Source of the DNA: Streptomyces violaceusniger
Lineage (GTDB): Bacteria > Actinomycetota > Actinomycetes > Streptomycetales > Streptomycetaceae
Reading direction: 5' to 3'
Assembly (NCBI GenBank): GCA_005405945.1
Contig: BJHW01000001.1
Location: 2,666,001 to 2,730,000, forward strand
DNA: 64,000 bases
Below are positions 21,673 to 32,153 of the stretch, one piece after another (the first letter of the stretch is position 1; each line of letters opens with the position of its first letter). A program made the translations under genes and the position numbers. The notes beneath the pieces were generated by a model, which was given only the letters and a program-made list of their open reading frames with translations, had not been told where the DNA came from and searched no databases.

Positions 21673-21880
21673 ATGGCTCACGCAGAGGACGACACGTTCG
21701 TGAAGCAACAGAATTTCGGCCGTGCGGTTGTCATCACGGGCGCCGCTGGATGTTTTCGGGGCCGTGACTGCGCTCTGGTTCGCCACGGAAGGGTGCACCG
21801 TGGTACTTGTGGGCCACACGGGGCGCCGCCGCGTCAGAGCGTCCAAGAGGGCGCTGAGGTGCGGACGCGCGTGTTCGCGT
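21673..21880 (+). pseudogene. SDR N-terminal remnant
   Basis: NFGRAVVITGAA in one frame is followed, with a one-base shift, by GAVTALWFATEGCTVVLVGH. This is the cofactor-binding start of an SDR. No catalytic half follows. Confidence 0.45.
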
Positions 21881-22215
21881 GGCGGCCCGGTCGACAACGG
21901 GGCATGGCGATTCCCGGCGGCGTCGACCAGATCGATACGGACAGCGGCCGCACCATGTTGAGCACGCGCACCGACGGCCTCTTCTTTCCACGTACGGATT
22001 CATGGCGCCTCCGGGCCGTCGAGCACCGAGCACGCCGAGCGCCTCCTCAGCCGGTCCGGGCTTAGGGGGCTCGCGGACACCGCGGCCGGCCCTGCGACGC
22101 GTCCAATGCGATCGCATCGAGCAGCCGCCCCTGGAGGCCCATCCACCACCGGTCTGTTCCCATCTTCGCCGGGATCGGACGGGGTGGGACGTCACAGAAC
22201 AGAGAGGAAGCCACG

Positions 22216-23228
22216 ATGGCAGTCATGCGCGCGGCGCGCCTGCATATCCCGAGCTTCGAGCTGCGGGTCGAAGAGATCTGCAGGCCAACTCCCGGTCCCG
22301 GAGAAGTCCTGGTCAAGGTGGAATCGGCTGGTGTGTGTCTCACCGACGTCCACCTCATTTCCGGATTGCTCGGCGAGCCGCCGTTCCTGAAGGGCGATAC
22401 GGTGACGCTCGGCCACGAAGTGGCTGGCACGGTCGCCGAGTTGGGCCCCGACGTGGACAATTGGGCAGTCGGCGACCGGGTGGTCCTCCAGCCCGAGGAA
22501 AAACGTGACGGCCAGGTCTGGCTCCGAGGTATCGACTACGACGGAGGCTGGGCCGACTTCACCCTCGCCCGGACCGACACCCTGGTCGTGCTACCGGACT
22601 CGATCCCCTTCGAACAGGGAGCCATCATTCCCGACGCGGTCGCCACCCGTGGGCCGCCATCACGGGTACCGCCGGCGTCCGTCCCGCCCAGGCGGTGGGC
22701 GTGTGGGGCATCGGTGGTCTGGGCACGCACGGCGTTCAGCTTCTGCGTGCGGTGGGCGCCTGCCCGATCATCGCCGTCGACCCCTCTTCCGTCGCGCGTG
22801 ACCGCGCCCTGGCCTTCGGCGCCGACCTCGCCCTCGACCCGGCTGACCCCGACCTGGCGGGCAATGTCGCGGCGGCCACCGGCGGGGTGGGCATCGAGGT
22901 CGCCTTCGACTTCGCCGGCGTCACCCCGGTACGCGAGCAGATCCTGTCCGTGCTGGGCACGGGCGGCAAGCTGGTTCTCGTCGGGGTGAGCGGCAAACCG
23001 ATCACCATCGAGAACAGCACGGACTTCACTTTGCGTGAACTGAAGGTCTTGGGCCACCTGGGCGCCGACGAGCACGCGGTGGCTCGGCTGATCCAGCTTG
23101 CAGAGAACGGACGGCTGGACCTCTCCCGCTCCGTCTCGACCATCCTGCCGCTGGACCAGGCGGCCGAAGCCGTCGAACAGGTGCACCACAACAAGGGCGA
23201 CCTGATCCGCTTGGTGCTGCGTCCCTGA
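22216..23228 (+). pseudogene. Zinc-binding alcohol dehydrogenase (MDR), one frameshift
   Basis: The N-terminal half reads FELRVEEICRPTPGPGEVLV, then AGVCLTDVHLISGL (catalytic Zn Cys) and LGHEVAGTVAELGPDV (Zn His-Glu). Near 22645 a C is missing; the frame then resumes as WAAITGTAG and VGVWGIGGLGTHGVQLLRAV (Rossmann GxGGxG), IAVDPSSVARDRALAFGADL and a full C-terminus to LIRLVLRP. Restoring one base gives a normal protein of about 340 residues. The structural-zinc Cys cluster is not seen; the segment reads VVLQPEEKRDGQVW instead. The ATG at 22216 has GAGAGGAAG upstream. The substrate is unknown. Confidence 0.82.
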
Positions 23229-24099
23229 GCATCCCGACGCCTTCGACGGCGCGGACGCCGAAGGCGATCGGACACCTTGTCAGGGCGGTCGCTGGGAGTC
23301 TCGGAACGACTGTCCGCCAGGCCTGACCTGGTCGGCGCTGAGCATGCCAGCCGGGCATATGAGCCGCCCGAGGCAGTGCCTGCTCTCGACACGACAGCAG
23401 GATCACCCTCCTTGAAGATTCGGAGGTATCGAGGTGTCCCAGTCGACCGGCACCGCAGGAGGGGCGACACCGCCGACTGCCTTCTACAGGCCGCCTCGTG
23501 AAGGGAACGACGAATCGGGCGTGGCAGGGTTGCGTCCAGGGAAGTGATGTAGCCGGACAGGGGCCCGGAACGCGCGGGTGTCTGCTCGGGGCGTGCATCC
23601 GCTGGCGGTGCATGCTCTCTGAACAAGGGCAGGCCATCGCGCAAGTCTCCTTGGTGAACGGGCAGTTCGACCGGAGGAGCACGCGATGGCCCTGTCCCGG
23701 TCTGAGCTGATGCGGCTGCTTGAGTCACTAATCCGTTGTTAAGGCGGCCAGGATCCGCACGGTGGTCCAGCTGCCCCCGGCGTCGGAGGTATGCCTTTTG
23801 TGTCACCGGCCGGTCAGGTCCAAACGTAGATAGGCACCTCCGGCGCCGCCCATCGAACCTCAACTTCCTCGTGTTCGTCGGCATTTGTGGTACGCGCCCA
23901 CCACGCGGTGATCTCTTGCAGCATGCGAGCCTTTCAGCTCCTGCGCAGGCCGAGACCCGCGCGGTGCGCCGGTGCCACGAACGGCTCGTGAGGTGTCGGC
24001 CCGACCCGCGCCTGGTCGAGGCCTGGGATTAGTGCGACGCGTGGCTCCGCATGCGCTCGTGACCAGCGCAAACATCCGTTCCGTTGGGAGGGCACAGCC
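23229..24099. other. Intergenic region with only transposon scars
   Basis: About 870 bp. The only recognised coding is the IS256 start at 23686. A 36-codon minus-strand frame ends near 23826 (MLQEITAWWARTTNADEHEE...), which I do not recognise. Confidence 0.4.
23686..23742 (+). mobile_element. IS256-family transposase start, 18 codons
   Basis: GGAGGAG then ATG and MALSRSELMRLLESL, the usual opening of IS256 transposases, then a stop. It is too short for certainty, but the ribosome-binding site and wording fit. Confidence 0.45.
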
Positions 24100-24165
24100 T
24101 TGATCTACTGCGGTATCGACTGGGCCGAGAAGAGCACGGCGACAGCGAGGGGAACCCCACAACTT
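24100..24165 (+). mobile_element. IS110-family transposase start, truncated
   Basis: From a TTG at 24100: LIYCGIDWAEKSTATARG. The opening YCGIDWA..H is the hallmark of the IS110 DEDD domain. The frame is lost within about 20 codons, before the group II intron's downstream flank. Confidence 0.55.
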
Positions 24166-24322
24166 CACGATGCACACCGCTCAATGGCGTCCTCGAGATC
24201 GCCGGTATTCACCAGCGTTCTCCAGACATTGTAGAAGCCGTATTGCCGACTTGCTGGCTCCCTTTGCCATGTGGACGGCTTTGTCGGGTAGCGGGGACGC
24301 ATTACTGCGTCCCCGCCCCTAA

Positions 24323-24356
24323 GAACCGGACGTGCAGCGTCAACCGCATCCGGCTC
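24323..24356 (-). ncRNA. Group II intron domain V
   Basis: A 34-nt hairpin (GAGCCGGATGCGG ... CACGTCCGGTTC on the minus strand) with the bulge and tetraloop-like centre of domain V, the catalytic core that holds the two metal ions. Domain VI follows directly, at about 24287-24320. Confidence 0.85.
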
Positions 24357-26172
24357 AAGCAAGCCCCGAGGGCTCGCGGGCACGCAGAGAAGCCAGACCT
24401 GCTGGGATGTCGGCACTGCGCCGACGTCGACAGGAGGTGTGCACGAGACGAAGGACCACGTCCGACTTGCCTTGACCTGGGGCGAGGACGATGTGTTGCC
24501 TCGTCACCGCCCGTCGGATCACCGCCATCCACTGTTCCCATTCGACGGGGCTGTGTGGTTGGTGGTCGGCGTACAGCAGGAGCCCTCGACACAGCTGGCA
24601 GCGACCGTCTTGCAGCATGAGCAGCCGCAGTCCGAACGCATCCAGAGGCGTGGGTACCCCCTTTCGTCGCCGTTTGGCCCAGTAGTCCGCCAGGGTCGGG
24701 TCGTCCGGAGACGAGGTGCCGGGGACCATCTGGTGTCGAACGATTTTCGTCCAGGAGAATTTCCGTAGGTGGGCACCGGTATCCCGGTCCCCGAACACCC
24801 ATTGGTTCCTGCTGGACTTGTTGAACTGACCGAAGTACCGGTTGACAATCCAGTTCCTCGATTTGTTCTGGTGGCCGTGCTTGGCCCACTTGTAAGTGAG
24901 CTTCCACATGTAGTCGTCCAGTCCGGTGAATGCCTTACTGGAGACCACCGTCCGGTAGTAGGCTGACCAGCCGCGCACGATCGGGTCGATCTTGTGCAGC
25001 ACCGCACTGACGTTGGCCCCGCGTAGAGCCTTCATCTCAGTGCGTAGCCGTTCCCGGATCCGCCTCAAAGCCGCCGGACTCGGTTTGATCAGTAGCTTGC
25101 CGTCATAGCGGCGGACGTTAAATCCCAGAAAATCGAAGCCGGAGTCAGCGTGGACGATTCGCGTCTTGTCCTCGTTGAACGCCAGCCCTCTGGGCCTCAG
25201 CCACTCGGTGAGCTTCGCCTTGACCTGTTCGGCTTCGTCATAGCTGTGACACAGCGCTACAAGATCGTCAGCGTACCTGATCAATGCCGGAGCCCCCTCA
25301 ACCGATTCGGCGGCGTTAGTGCCGAGCTTGCGGTATCGGACTCCGGCGGCTTGTTCCATTCCGTGCAGAGCGATGTTCAGCAACAGAGGACTGACAACTC
25401 CCCCTTGTGGGGTGCCTTCTTCTGTTGGGGCGAGCCGGCCGCGATCGACCACTCCGGCCTTCAGCCAGTGCTTGACGAGTTCCCTGGCGGGGAACGTGCC
25501 GAGCTGGGCGAGAAGGTGCTCGTGGTCGATTCGGTCGAATGCCGCTTTCAGGTCCGCGTCCAGCACCCACATGCGCTGGGGATTCTTGCCCTTCAGCGTC
25601 AGGTAGATGGCGGATATCGCGTCATGACAGCCGCGGCCGGGCCGGAAGCCGTAGGACTTCGGCTCGAACCGCGCCTCCCACTCGGGCTCCAGCGCGTTAA
25701 CTACCCGCGCTTGCAGTACCCGGTCAGCAATGACCGGGATACCCAATGGGCGCTTCTTTCCGCCTGCTTTGGGGATATGCGCGCGCTTGACCGGTAGGGG
25801 TTTCCAGGTTTTCGCACGATTCTGCGCCCAGTCGGCAAGCTCAATCTTCGACTGAGGCAGCAGCGCTGTTCGCCCGTCCACTCCGGCAGTCTTGCGCCCG
25901 GCGTTGATCTCCGTCACACGCCGCACGCTCAGCAGCGTGTTGGCGCGGGAACGGAGCATCATTTTCTGCAAGTTGCGAACTCGTTTGAGATCGCCTTCCC
26001 GCGATGCCGTGAAGATCCTCTGCCGCAGACGCCGTACTTCACCCTCAACAGCACGCCAGTCGATGTCGCGCCAATCGAGAGTGTCACCCTCCGGTCCGTT
26101 CACCATCACGTCAGCGTCGGCTTGCGCCTGCACGTTCGTCATGGTGTCTAACTTGTCCTTCGGTTCCGGCAT
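24355..26172 (-). CDS. ltrA: Group II intron reverse transcriptase/maturase with HNH-like tail
   Basis: 605 residues. The reverse transcriptase domain (about residues 70-350) has RVTEINAGRKTAGVDG, KRPLGIPVIADRVLQA, KSYGFRPGRGCHDAI, VLDADLKAAFDRIDH, GTPQGGVVSPLLLNI and the catalytic ALIRYADDLVALC (YADD). The maturase X domain includes PIVRGWSAYYR. The C-terminus holds CQLCRGLLLYADH and LVHTSCRRRRS, a Cys/His arrangement like the HNH endonuclease of intron proteins. An acidic, non-conserved N-terminal extension precedes it. The protein binds its intron RNA, helps it splice and copies it into new DNA sites. It lies within domain IV. Its coding sequence overlaps the first bases of domain V by two. 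Confidence 0.93.
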   Translation of the reverse strand: MPEPKDKLDTMTNVQAQADADVMVNGPEGDTLDWRDIDWRAVEGEVRRLRQRIFTASREGDLKRVRNLQKMMLRSRANTLLSVRRVTEINAGRKTAGVDGRTALLPQSKIELADWAQNRAKTWKPLPVKRAHIPKAGGKKRPLGIPVIADRVLQARVVNALEPEWEARFEPKSYGFRPGRGCHDAISAIYLTLKGKNPQRMWVLDADLKAAFDRIDHEHLLAQLGTFPARELVKHWLKAGVVDRGRLAPTEEGTPQGGVVSPLLLNIALHGMEQAAGVRYRKLGTNAAESVEGAPALIRYADDLVALCHSYDEAEQVKAKLTEWLRPRGLAFNEDKTRIVHADSGFDFLGFNVRRYDGKLLIKPSPAALRRIRERLRTEMKALRGANVSAVLHKIDPIVRGWSAYYRTVVSSKAFTGLDDYMWKLTYKWAKHGHQNKSRNWIVNRYFGQFNKSSRNQWVFGDRDTGAHLRKFSWTKIVRHQMVPGTSSPDDPTLADYWAKRRRKGVPTPLDAFGLRLLMLQDGRCQLCRGLLLYADHQPHSPVEWEQWMAVIRRAVTRQHIVLAPGQGKSDVVLRLVHTSCRRRRSADIPAGLASLRAREPSGLA

Positions 26173-27197
26173 CGTTCTCTTCGTCTCTTCACAAGCTCAC
26201 CTGGCCTCCGTCAGCACCCTTTCGGTTCGGGTATTGACCCGTATCCGGCCGGTTATACGAGACAGTCGACGGAGAGCCGACCATGATGTCCCGATTTCCC
26301 GCTGCCTTTCGGCCACCGGCATTTGCTTCTGAGGCCATCCTGCGCCCGCTGGAGAATCGGGCCTTCCTTGCGGTCGGCTTGCCGTAGACGCTGTGGCGTT
26401 TACGGACTCCAACGGGGTTGTCACGTTCCGCACGAGTGAGGTGCGGCCGGGTCGGGTGCCTCCTATACCCGAGGACGGCGGTGCTCTCCCGACCGGCTTC
26501 GAGTCTTCCGGTCGGCGCCTGCCGCTTTCCAGCGACCAGTCCTTGACCCCGCTGCTACGACCCATCTGCGGGGCTTCCGATGACGAGGCATCATCAGAGG
26601 TTCACGGTTGTTCACCCTGTCGGCCTTCCCCGTGACCTGTAACTCCCGGATGGAACAGGAGTCCTTGGGCCTGGAGACCTGAGCTCCGCACCCCGCCGTT
26701 ACCAGCGACGCACGTCAGGCCGGGGACAGATCCTCGAACACTGATCCGTAACTACACCTTCGGCATCAGCCGACCTCCTTCGGTGAAGCTCACTCAACTC
26801 GTGCGACTTTCGTGTCGCACCCCGTCCTCCGACTACTACGGAGCCTCCGCCCCAGCCTGTGGGCATCAGTCGGCAACGGACCTGTCCCGTTCCCGGAATG
26901 GGTATCCGGGTGAGGGACGACCAAAGGCGGTTCCCACGTTCACCTGTCATCGCTTGTCCAGGGAGGCACCCAGCTTTGCCCCGGCAGCATCGCCACGCCT
27001 ACACCGCAGGCTTTCAACGTGGCCTCCTCACCGGCCGCTCCGTTCCCGCTTCGGAGTCAGGGGCGGTCGTCGACTTCCCCTGTGCACTGCTCCCGGCCCA
27101 TATCCACCAGATTCGAGCCGGTTCAAGCCTTACGGGACGTCAGGCACTGGTTCACTTTCGTTGTACCTGCTACAGCCCGATAGCAGGGGTCTCGCAC

Positions 27198-27262
27198 CCC
27201 TGCGCGACGAACAAGCGCCTCGTGGCGCACGAAGCGGTACTTGAACGCCCGCTTCACGTGAG
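27198..27262 (-). pseudogene. Possible TnpB-like start interrupted by the intron
   Basis: The sequence upstream of the intron's 5' end reads ATHVKRAFKYRF from an ATG near 27268. That wording resembles the first residues of IS200/IS605 TnpB proteins (HVKRAFKYRFYP). The residues after KYRF do not match, and the other side of the intron is unrelated. I hold this loosely. Confidence 0.3.
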
Positions 27263-27421
27263 TGGCCATGGCTCACAAACTACAGCTTGTGACCATCTGC
27301 CGGTTCGTGGGAATGGACGCCGCTCCGCCCCGGCGGCGAACCGGCTTTCCCTGCCCCGCTCCGCAGGAGCTTCGTATCCTCCCCGGCCTGAAGACCGGGC
27401 TATCCACGAAGGAAGGCCCCG

Positions 27422-28600
27422 ATGAGCGACGAGCGGACTCTGCCCCACATGCTCCGAGCGGATCTCGGCCCGGTGAACGAGCTGCAGCAGGCTCAGGCCG
27501 ATGGCACGCTGCTCAGCGCCGTCTCTCCTGACGGCTCACCGTTGCGGGTGGTGAGCAGGTTCGAGCAGGCGCAAGCCGTCCTCACGGACCCCGGCCGGTT
27601 CTCGAGCCGGGCCGCCACCCGATTCCTCGGCGGCGACCGCGGTGACGATCGTGCCGCGAACGCCGGCAACCTGCTGGTGCTGGACCCGCCCGAGCACAGC
27701 CGGCTGCGGCGCATGTGCTCCCGTGAGTTCACCGCGCGGCACGTCGCAGCGCTGCGGCCACGGGTCGCCGCCATCGTCGAGCGGTGCCTGGACGCCATCG
27801 AGGACCAGGACGCCGAATCAGACCTGATCGCCGGGTTTGCCCGGCCGGTCCCGGCTTTGGTGATCTGCGAGTTGCTGGGAGTGCCGGAGGAGGACCGCGA
27901 CGAGTTCCAGGAGGTGGCCGCCCGCCGGATCGACGCCAACCAGTCGTTGCAGGCGCGAGTCCAAGCGGCTCGAGAGGCCGCGGACTACATGGGGAAGCTG
28001 GTCGCCCGGGTCCGGGCCGCACCACGTGACAACCTGCTGGGGCGGCTGGTGCGCGAGCACGGCGACACGATCACCGACCCCGAATTGGCCGGGCTGGCGA
28101 ATCTCCTGCTGATCGCCGGGCACCAGACGACGGCTGACATGCTCGGCTTGAGCGTGCTGGTTCTCCTTCGCGAGCCTCAACAGGCCGCGCGTCTTCGTGA
28201 CGACCAGAACGCCGTCGCGCCGGCTGTCGAGGAGTTGCTGCGCCTCCTGTCGACAGTATCCGTGTCCACCCCACGCCGGGTGACGGAGGCGACCAGCATC
28301 GGTGATGAGCGGCTGGAGGCGGGCGAAACGGTGGCGGTGTCGCTGTGCGCCGCGAACCGAGACCCCGGGCGGTTCGCGGACCCTGGCACATTCGACCCGG
28401 ACCGGGCGCCGCGTCCGCACCTCGCGTTCGGGCACGGCCCCCACTACTGCCTCGGTGCGCCGCTCGCCCGGCTCGAGCTGGCCACGGCCTTGCCAGCGCT
28501 GCTGCGGCGGTTCCCCGGCCTCGCGCTCGCCGACCGGCCGCTCGACCCTTCGCCACCCGGCCCGTTCTTCGGCCTGGCCTCGCTGTGGGTGCGCCGATAG
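27422..28600 (+). CDS. Cytochrome P450
   Basis: 392 residues, the normal length of a soluble bacterial P450. Visible landmarks are [20 protein letters not shown] (C helix), [17 protein letters not shown] (I-helix oxygen-binding AGHQTT), [11 protein letters not shown] (ExxR), [17 protein letters not shown] and the heme loop [17 protein letters not shown] with the Cys ligand. The ATG at 27422 follows GAAGGA. No ferredoxin or ferredoxin reductase gene lies beside it, so redox partners must come from elsewhere. The surrounding genes are IS-derived or regulatory debris and give no substrate clue. The family includes hydroxylases of steroids and antibiotics. Confidence 0.95.
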   Translation: MSDERTLPHMLRADLGPVNELQQAQADGTLLSAVSPDGSPLRVVSRFEQAQAVLTDPGRFSSRAATRFLGGDRGDDRAANAGNLLVLDPPEHSRLRRMCSREFTARHVAALRPRVAAIVERCLDAIEDQDAESDLIAGFARPVPALVICELLGVPEEDRDEFQEVAARRIDANQSLQARVQAAREAADYMGKLVARVRAAPRDNLLGRLVREHGDTITDPELAGLANLLLIAGHQTTADMLGLSVLVLLREPQQAARLRDDQNAVAPAVEELLRLLSTVSVSTPRRVTEATSIGDERLEAGETVAVSLCAANRDPGRFADPGTFDPDRAPRPHLAFGHGPHYCLGAPLARLELATALPALLRRFPGLALADRPLDPSPPGPFFGLASLWVRR

Positions 28601-28650
28601 CCGCGGCTGATGTGGCGCGTACCACCAGTAATGACGCTGACCTCGGGAGG

Positions 28651-28910
28651 ATGGTGGGAATGGATCACCTGGATGCCGCCTGCGGGCGTGGCGGGACCGG
28701 GTGGATCCCGCGGCGGTGGGATTCGCGCGCGGCTCACCCCGCCGGGTGCCCGATCTGCGCCGCTCGGAGCCGGCGACGCTGGCCGGCATCTCGGTCGAAT
28801 ACGTGGTCCGGCTCGAGCCAGGACAGGTCGCGCACCCCTCGGCGCAGGTGTGCTCCGCGCTGGCCCGTGCCCTGCAGCTGTCCGAAGACCAGCAACCGCA
28901 TGGCGCGCGT
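28651..28910 (+). pseudogene. XRE-family regulator N-terminal remnant
   Basis: After an ATG near 28651 and one frame change, the plus strand reads LRAWRDRVDPAAVGFARGSP, RRVPDLRRSEPATLAGISVE, YVVRLEPGQ and SAQVCSALARALQLSEDQ. This is the helix-turn-helix start of a MmyB-like regulator. The ligand domain is missing, and an unrelated winged-helix piece follows. Confidence 0.6.
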
Positions 28911-29413
28911 CCTCGCCATGTTGCAGGAAAAGCCCGAGCGGCAGTGGCGGGCCCGAGAGATCGCCGAACTCCTCGGCGACGTCACCCTCGTCGCCACTTA
29001 CCGGCAACTCGCCCGCTGGACCGAGAAAGGGCTGATCAAAAGGATCCGTACAGGCCGCTACGCGGCAGCCGCACCGCCAACGGCCGCTGCCTCGCACTTT
29101 GGCGAGGCGTCTGCCTCCATCGGATCCGACGCGTCCGCCACCACCTCCGCGATGCCGCGGTACACATCCGGCAGCGCATCCACCGACAGCCCCTCCCGCC
29201 AGGCACCATGATCGCCCCGACAATCCGCACCGGTTGCTCCCCGGCCGCCGCCAGCTCCACCAGGTGCTCTGCGACCGACGCCCCGTCCGAACCGGTCATC
29301 TCCGCGGCCACCTCGGCCACCGTGCCCCGCGTCACCCGCGGCCGCGACCACGTCTCCCGCTGGGCCTCCAGCCGCGCTGTCAACTCCGCGATCTGCGACT
29401 CAAGCTCCTCCAC
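28895..29413. pseudogene. Scrambled pieces of a coiled-coil/winged-helix protein
   Basis: Plus strand 28895-29080 gives RVLAMLQEKPERQWRAREIA, ELLGDVTLVATYRQLARWTE and KGLIKRIRTGRYA, a winged helix. Minus strand 29060-29413 gives MEELESQIAELTARLEAQRE (coiled coil), then VAEVAAEMTGSDGASVAEHL and, in a shifted frame, WREGLSVDALPDVYRGIAEV. Streptomyces carry many IS-associated hypothetical proteins with coiled coil first and winged helix last. Here the two halves face each other on opposite strands, so an inversion has split the gene. Function unknown. Confidence 0.4.
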
Positions 29414-29463
29414 CCCGCACCCGGGCAGCTGCCTCTCGGGCCTCCAACTCCTCGAACGATGAG

Positions 29464-29812
29464 CCCATCGGAGTCGCCTCCTCCACCGCCACGGTAGAGA
29501 CGGGAAGACCCGAGCACACCCCGATCAGCGTTGCCTCGGCTCACGTTCTTTCAGACGAGCCGCACCCGTTTCGGATGGCGGCCAGTCGAGGCTGATGCAC
29601 TGATCGCAAGAGCTGTGACCGGTCCCGTCCTGATGCAGTGAGCTTCTTCAGCAGTGCCGCGTGAGCGTGATGTCGTGGCAGGTGTTGGCGACGTTCCCGA
29701 GCAGGGAGGTTGCCGCCATGCTGATCCCGGCCGTTGCTCCCGGTGTCACCCGATCGGTGGCCGTTCTGAAAAGACTCAGTGAATTTGGTGCATCCGGTTG
29801 CGCATCAGCTCC
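29464..29812. other. Intergenic region, nothing recognised
   Basis: About 350 bp between the scrambled pieces and the stop of the MATE gene. A frame open on the plus strand from 29661 runs into the antisense of the transporter and has no domain. Confidence 0.4.
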
Positions 29813-31170
29813 TTATCGAACCTTGGGCGTGTGGTTACGCAGGCCTCGCAAGAGGAGGAGTGCGACGGCGGCGCTGGCGAGTTCGCCTGCGGCCAGTGCT
29901 GACCAGACGCCGCTTGTGCCGAGCCGGCCCAGGGTGACGACGAGGGGGACTTTGATCAGGAGAAGGGCGCCGAGGGTTGCCGTGTAGGCGGGCATGGGCC
30001 GGCCCAGGGCTTGGGCGTAGGAGGCGACGAGTGGGCCGATGCCGGCGACGGTCAGACCGAGGGCGATGACGCGCAGGGCTGGTGCGGCGGTGGCGATTGT
30101 GTCGGCGTCGTTCAGGAACAGCCCGGTCAGGGGTTCGGCCAGCAGGGCGAGGGCGGCGGCGGTGAGCAGGCCGTATAGCAGGGAGCCGCGGAGGGCGAGG
30201 TTGCGGGCGTGCAGGGCGCGATGGTGGAGGCCGCGGCCGGTGTTGTAGCCGACGAGGGGCTGCAGTGCCTGGCTGATGCCGGTGTGCGGCATCGTCGCGA
30301 AGGTCTGCAGACGGGCGCAGACGGCGTAGGCGGCCAGTGCGGTGGCCGAACCGGTCGCGACGAGAGCGCTGTTGACGAGAACGGCCAGCAGGGTGACGCC
30401 TGTTCCGGCCAGAAACGAGGGCAAGCCAACAGCGAGGAGCGTGCGTAGTGTCGGACCGTGGGGCAGCAGGTCGTGGAGACTGATGCGGTAGGGGCGGTCG
30501 TGCCTACGGAAGAAGAACCACAGACTCATCGCCGCGGAGACGGCCTGGCCGCCGACGGTGCCGAGGGCCGCGCCCCGTACTCCCAGGTCACATCCGAAGA
30601 TCAGCAGCGGGTCGAGGGTGATCTGCACGGCGACGGCCACGACCCAGAGCAGGGTCGAGTAGCCGGTCCGGCCTTCGGCACGCACCAGGCTGGAGAAGCC
30701 GGTGGAGACCATCGCTCCGCACAGCAGGATCACGGCGTAGGGGCGGGCGATCTCGCGCAGTTCGCCGTGGGCCCCGAGCAGGGTGAGCAGCGGGTCAAGG
30801 AAGGCCAGGCCGAGCGCAGTGGTGGCGGTGGCACAGATCCAGAAGACGGCGAAGGAGTTGCCCGCCGCCCGGGCGGCGGCCTCCCGGTCGCCGGCCCCAG
30901 AGCGCGGGAGACCAGGGAGGCGCCGCCCGCGCCGACCGTGGTGGACACCGCGCCGAGCAACAGCAACAGCGGGGCCGCCAGGTTGACCGCGGCCATCGCC
31001 GTGTCGCCCACGCCGTGGCCGACGAACCAGGCGTTGGTCAGGGCGTAGACGCCGTACACGCCGACCGCGGCGGTCGTCTGGGTGCAGGCGCGCCACAGCA
31101 GCCGGCCCACCGGCTCGGTGCCGAGCCGGGTAGTGCTGTCGGGGACGGGGGCGAGCAGGGTGGTGATCAC
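29813..31170 (-). pseudogene. MATE-family efflux transporter, one frameshift
   Basis: About 452 residues after restoring one G near 30898 (span 1,358 bp). The N-terminus has VGRLLWRACTQTTAAVGVYG, ALTNAWFVGHGVGDTAMAAV and AAPLLLLLGAVSTTVGAGGA; the second frame resumes AGDREAAARAAGNSFAVFW and has the remaining helices, ending NHTPKVR. The twelve-helix pattern and the GDTAMAAVNLA segment fit MATE (NorM/DinF) proteins, which export drugs or metabolites in exchange for Na+ or H+. The GTG start at 31170 overlaps the stop of the phosphotransferase gene (GTGA), so the two are translationally coupled. Confidence 0.82.
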
Positions 31171-32153
31171 TGGCGGGTACGGCCGAGCAATGTCATTGCG
31201 TCGTCGAGCTTCGGGCGGGCCCAGTCGTACTGCTTGGTGTCGGGGTGACCGCGGTAGACGGTCTCGATGACCATGATCAGCATCAGGTAGAGGCCGTACA
31301 GGCTGCGGCGCACCTGCTGGGTCGCGGTCAGTTCGCCGTGGCCGTAGCCGCGCATGAAGGCCGCCGGATCACCGAAGGCAGCCAGCTGGGTGCCCGTGAA
31401 ACCCGCCTCGATCAACGGGTCCCCGTAGAAGGCGCGTTCGTGGTCGATGACGCAGACGACCTTTCCGTCGCCGACCAGGACGTTGCTGTCCCACAGGTCC
31501 CACTCGACCAGCCGCGGCTCGGTGACCTCGTCGAGGCTGCCGGCGTGTTCGGCCACGACCGCCCGGACCGTGTCGTAGGACCACCCGATGTCCACGCTCC
31601 GGCGCTCGCCGTCGCGCAGGACGTCTTCGAGCATGCGGGTGAACACGCGCCGCCAACTCGGATCACCGGGCCCCACCAGCGGCCCGAATGCCTTGCCGCG
31701 CAGCGAGTTGATCTCCCGGTTGGCCGCGCCGACCTGCTCCATGTAGGCGTCGCGCTCGGCGACGGGGAGCGACTCGGCGATGATGCCGAGGTTGTCGGCG
31801 TCGACGTATGGCATGAAGAAGTAGTCGGCGTCGCACAGCTCGTGGCTCTGATCGGCGAAGTCGACGGCCGGAACCGGTACCACGGTGTGCGTGCGCAGGA
31901 GCTCCAGCGTGGCCAGTTCGGTCGACATCGCGCCGCGCTCGTAGGTCATCACCTCCACCTGCGGCGGCGGGGCGATCTTCAGGACGACCTCGGCGCCGTC
32001 CCGCAGGCGTATGCGGTAGGCGACGTTGAACCAGCCGTGCCCCAGCTCGCTCACCCATCCGTCGCCGACCGGCACCCGGTCGGCACCGTAGGCGCGCTCG
32101 ACCATGACGCGCAGCGTGTCCGGCGACTGCCTGTTCTTGGTGATGCTCTCCAC
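31167..32153 (-). CDS. Phosphotransferase of the aminoglycoside/choline kinase (APH) family
   Basis: 328 residues from the GTG at 32153. LGHGWFNVAYRIRLRDGAEV is the nucleotide-binding loop, VVLKIAPP carries the ATP Lys, LVEWDLWDSNVLVGDGK is the catalytic loop (Asp and Asn kept, with Trp-Asp in place of the usual His-Gly-Asp) and VCVIDHERAFYGDPLIEAGF is the Mg-binding segment. An open extension upstream to 32276 lacks a ribosome-binding site. The family phosphorylates small molecules such as antibiotics, choline or homoserine. Coupling with an efflux transporter gene suggests a two-part detoxification or self-resistance unit, but the substrate is unknown. Confidence 0.85.
   Translation of the reverse strand: MESITKNRQSPDTLRVMVERAYGADRVPVGDGWVSELGHGWFNVAYRIRLRDGAEVVLKIAPPPQVEVMTYERGAMSTELATLELLRTHTVVPVPAVDFADQSHELCDADYFFMPYVDADNLGIIAESLPVAERDAYMEQVGAANREINSLRGKAFGPLVGPGDPSWRRVFTRMLEDVLRDGERRSVDIGWSYDTVRAVVAEHAGSLDEVTEPRLVEWDLWDSNVLVGDGKVVCVIDHERAFYGDPLIEAGFTGTQLAAFGDPAAFMRGYGHGELTATQQVRRSLYGLYLMLIMVIETVYRGHPDTKQYDWARPKLDDAMTLLGRTRQ

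Larger units (their letters stand above)
24283..27197 (-). mobile_element. Group II intron, apparently complete (2,915 bp)
   Basis: Reading the minus strand, the intron begins GTGCGAGACCCC at 27197 (GUGYG consensus), has the CGAAAGUGAACC element soon after, about 1 kb of structured RNA sequence, the maturase gene, a 34-nt domain V (24323-24356), a strong domain VI hairpin (arms GGGGACGC and GCGTCCCC) and the 3' end CTACCCGAC at 24283 (AY consensus). The flanks are short pieces of other mobile DNA. Retention of all RNA landmarks and an intact reading frame suggests a functional or recently functional retroelement. Confidence 0.88.

Noticed and set aside
26200..27190. Several open frames upstream of the maturase
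   Set aside because: They lie in the structured RNA domains of the group II intron and have no protein signatures.
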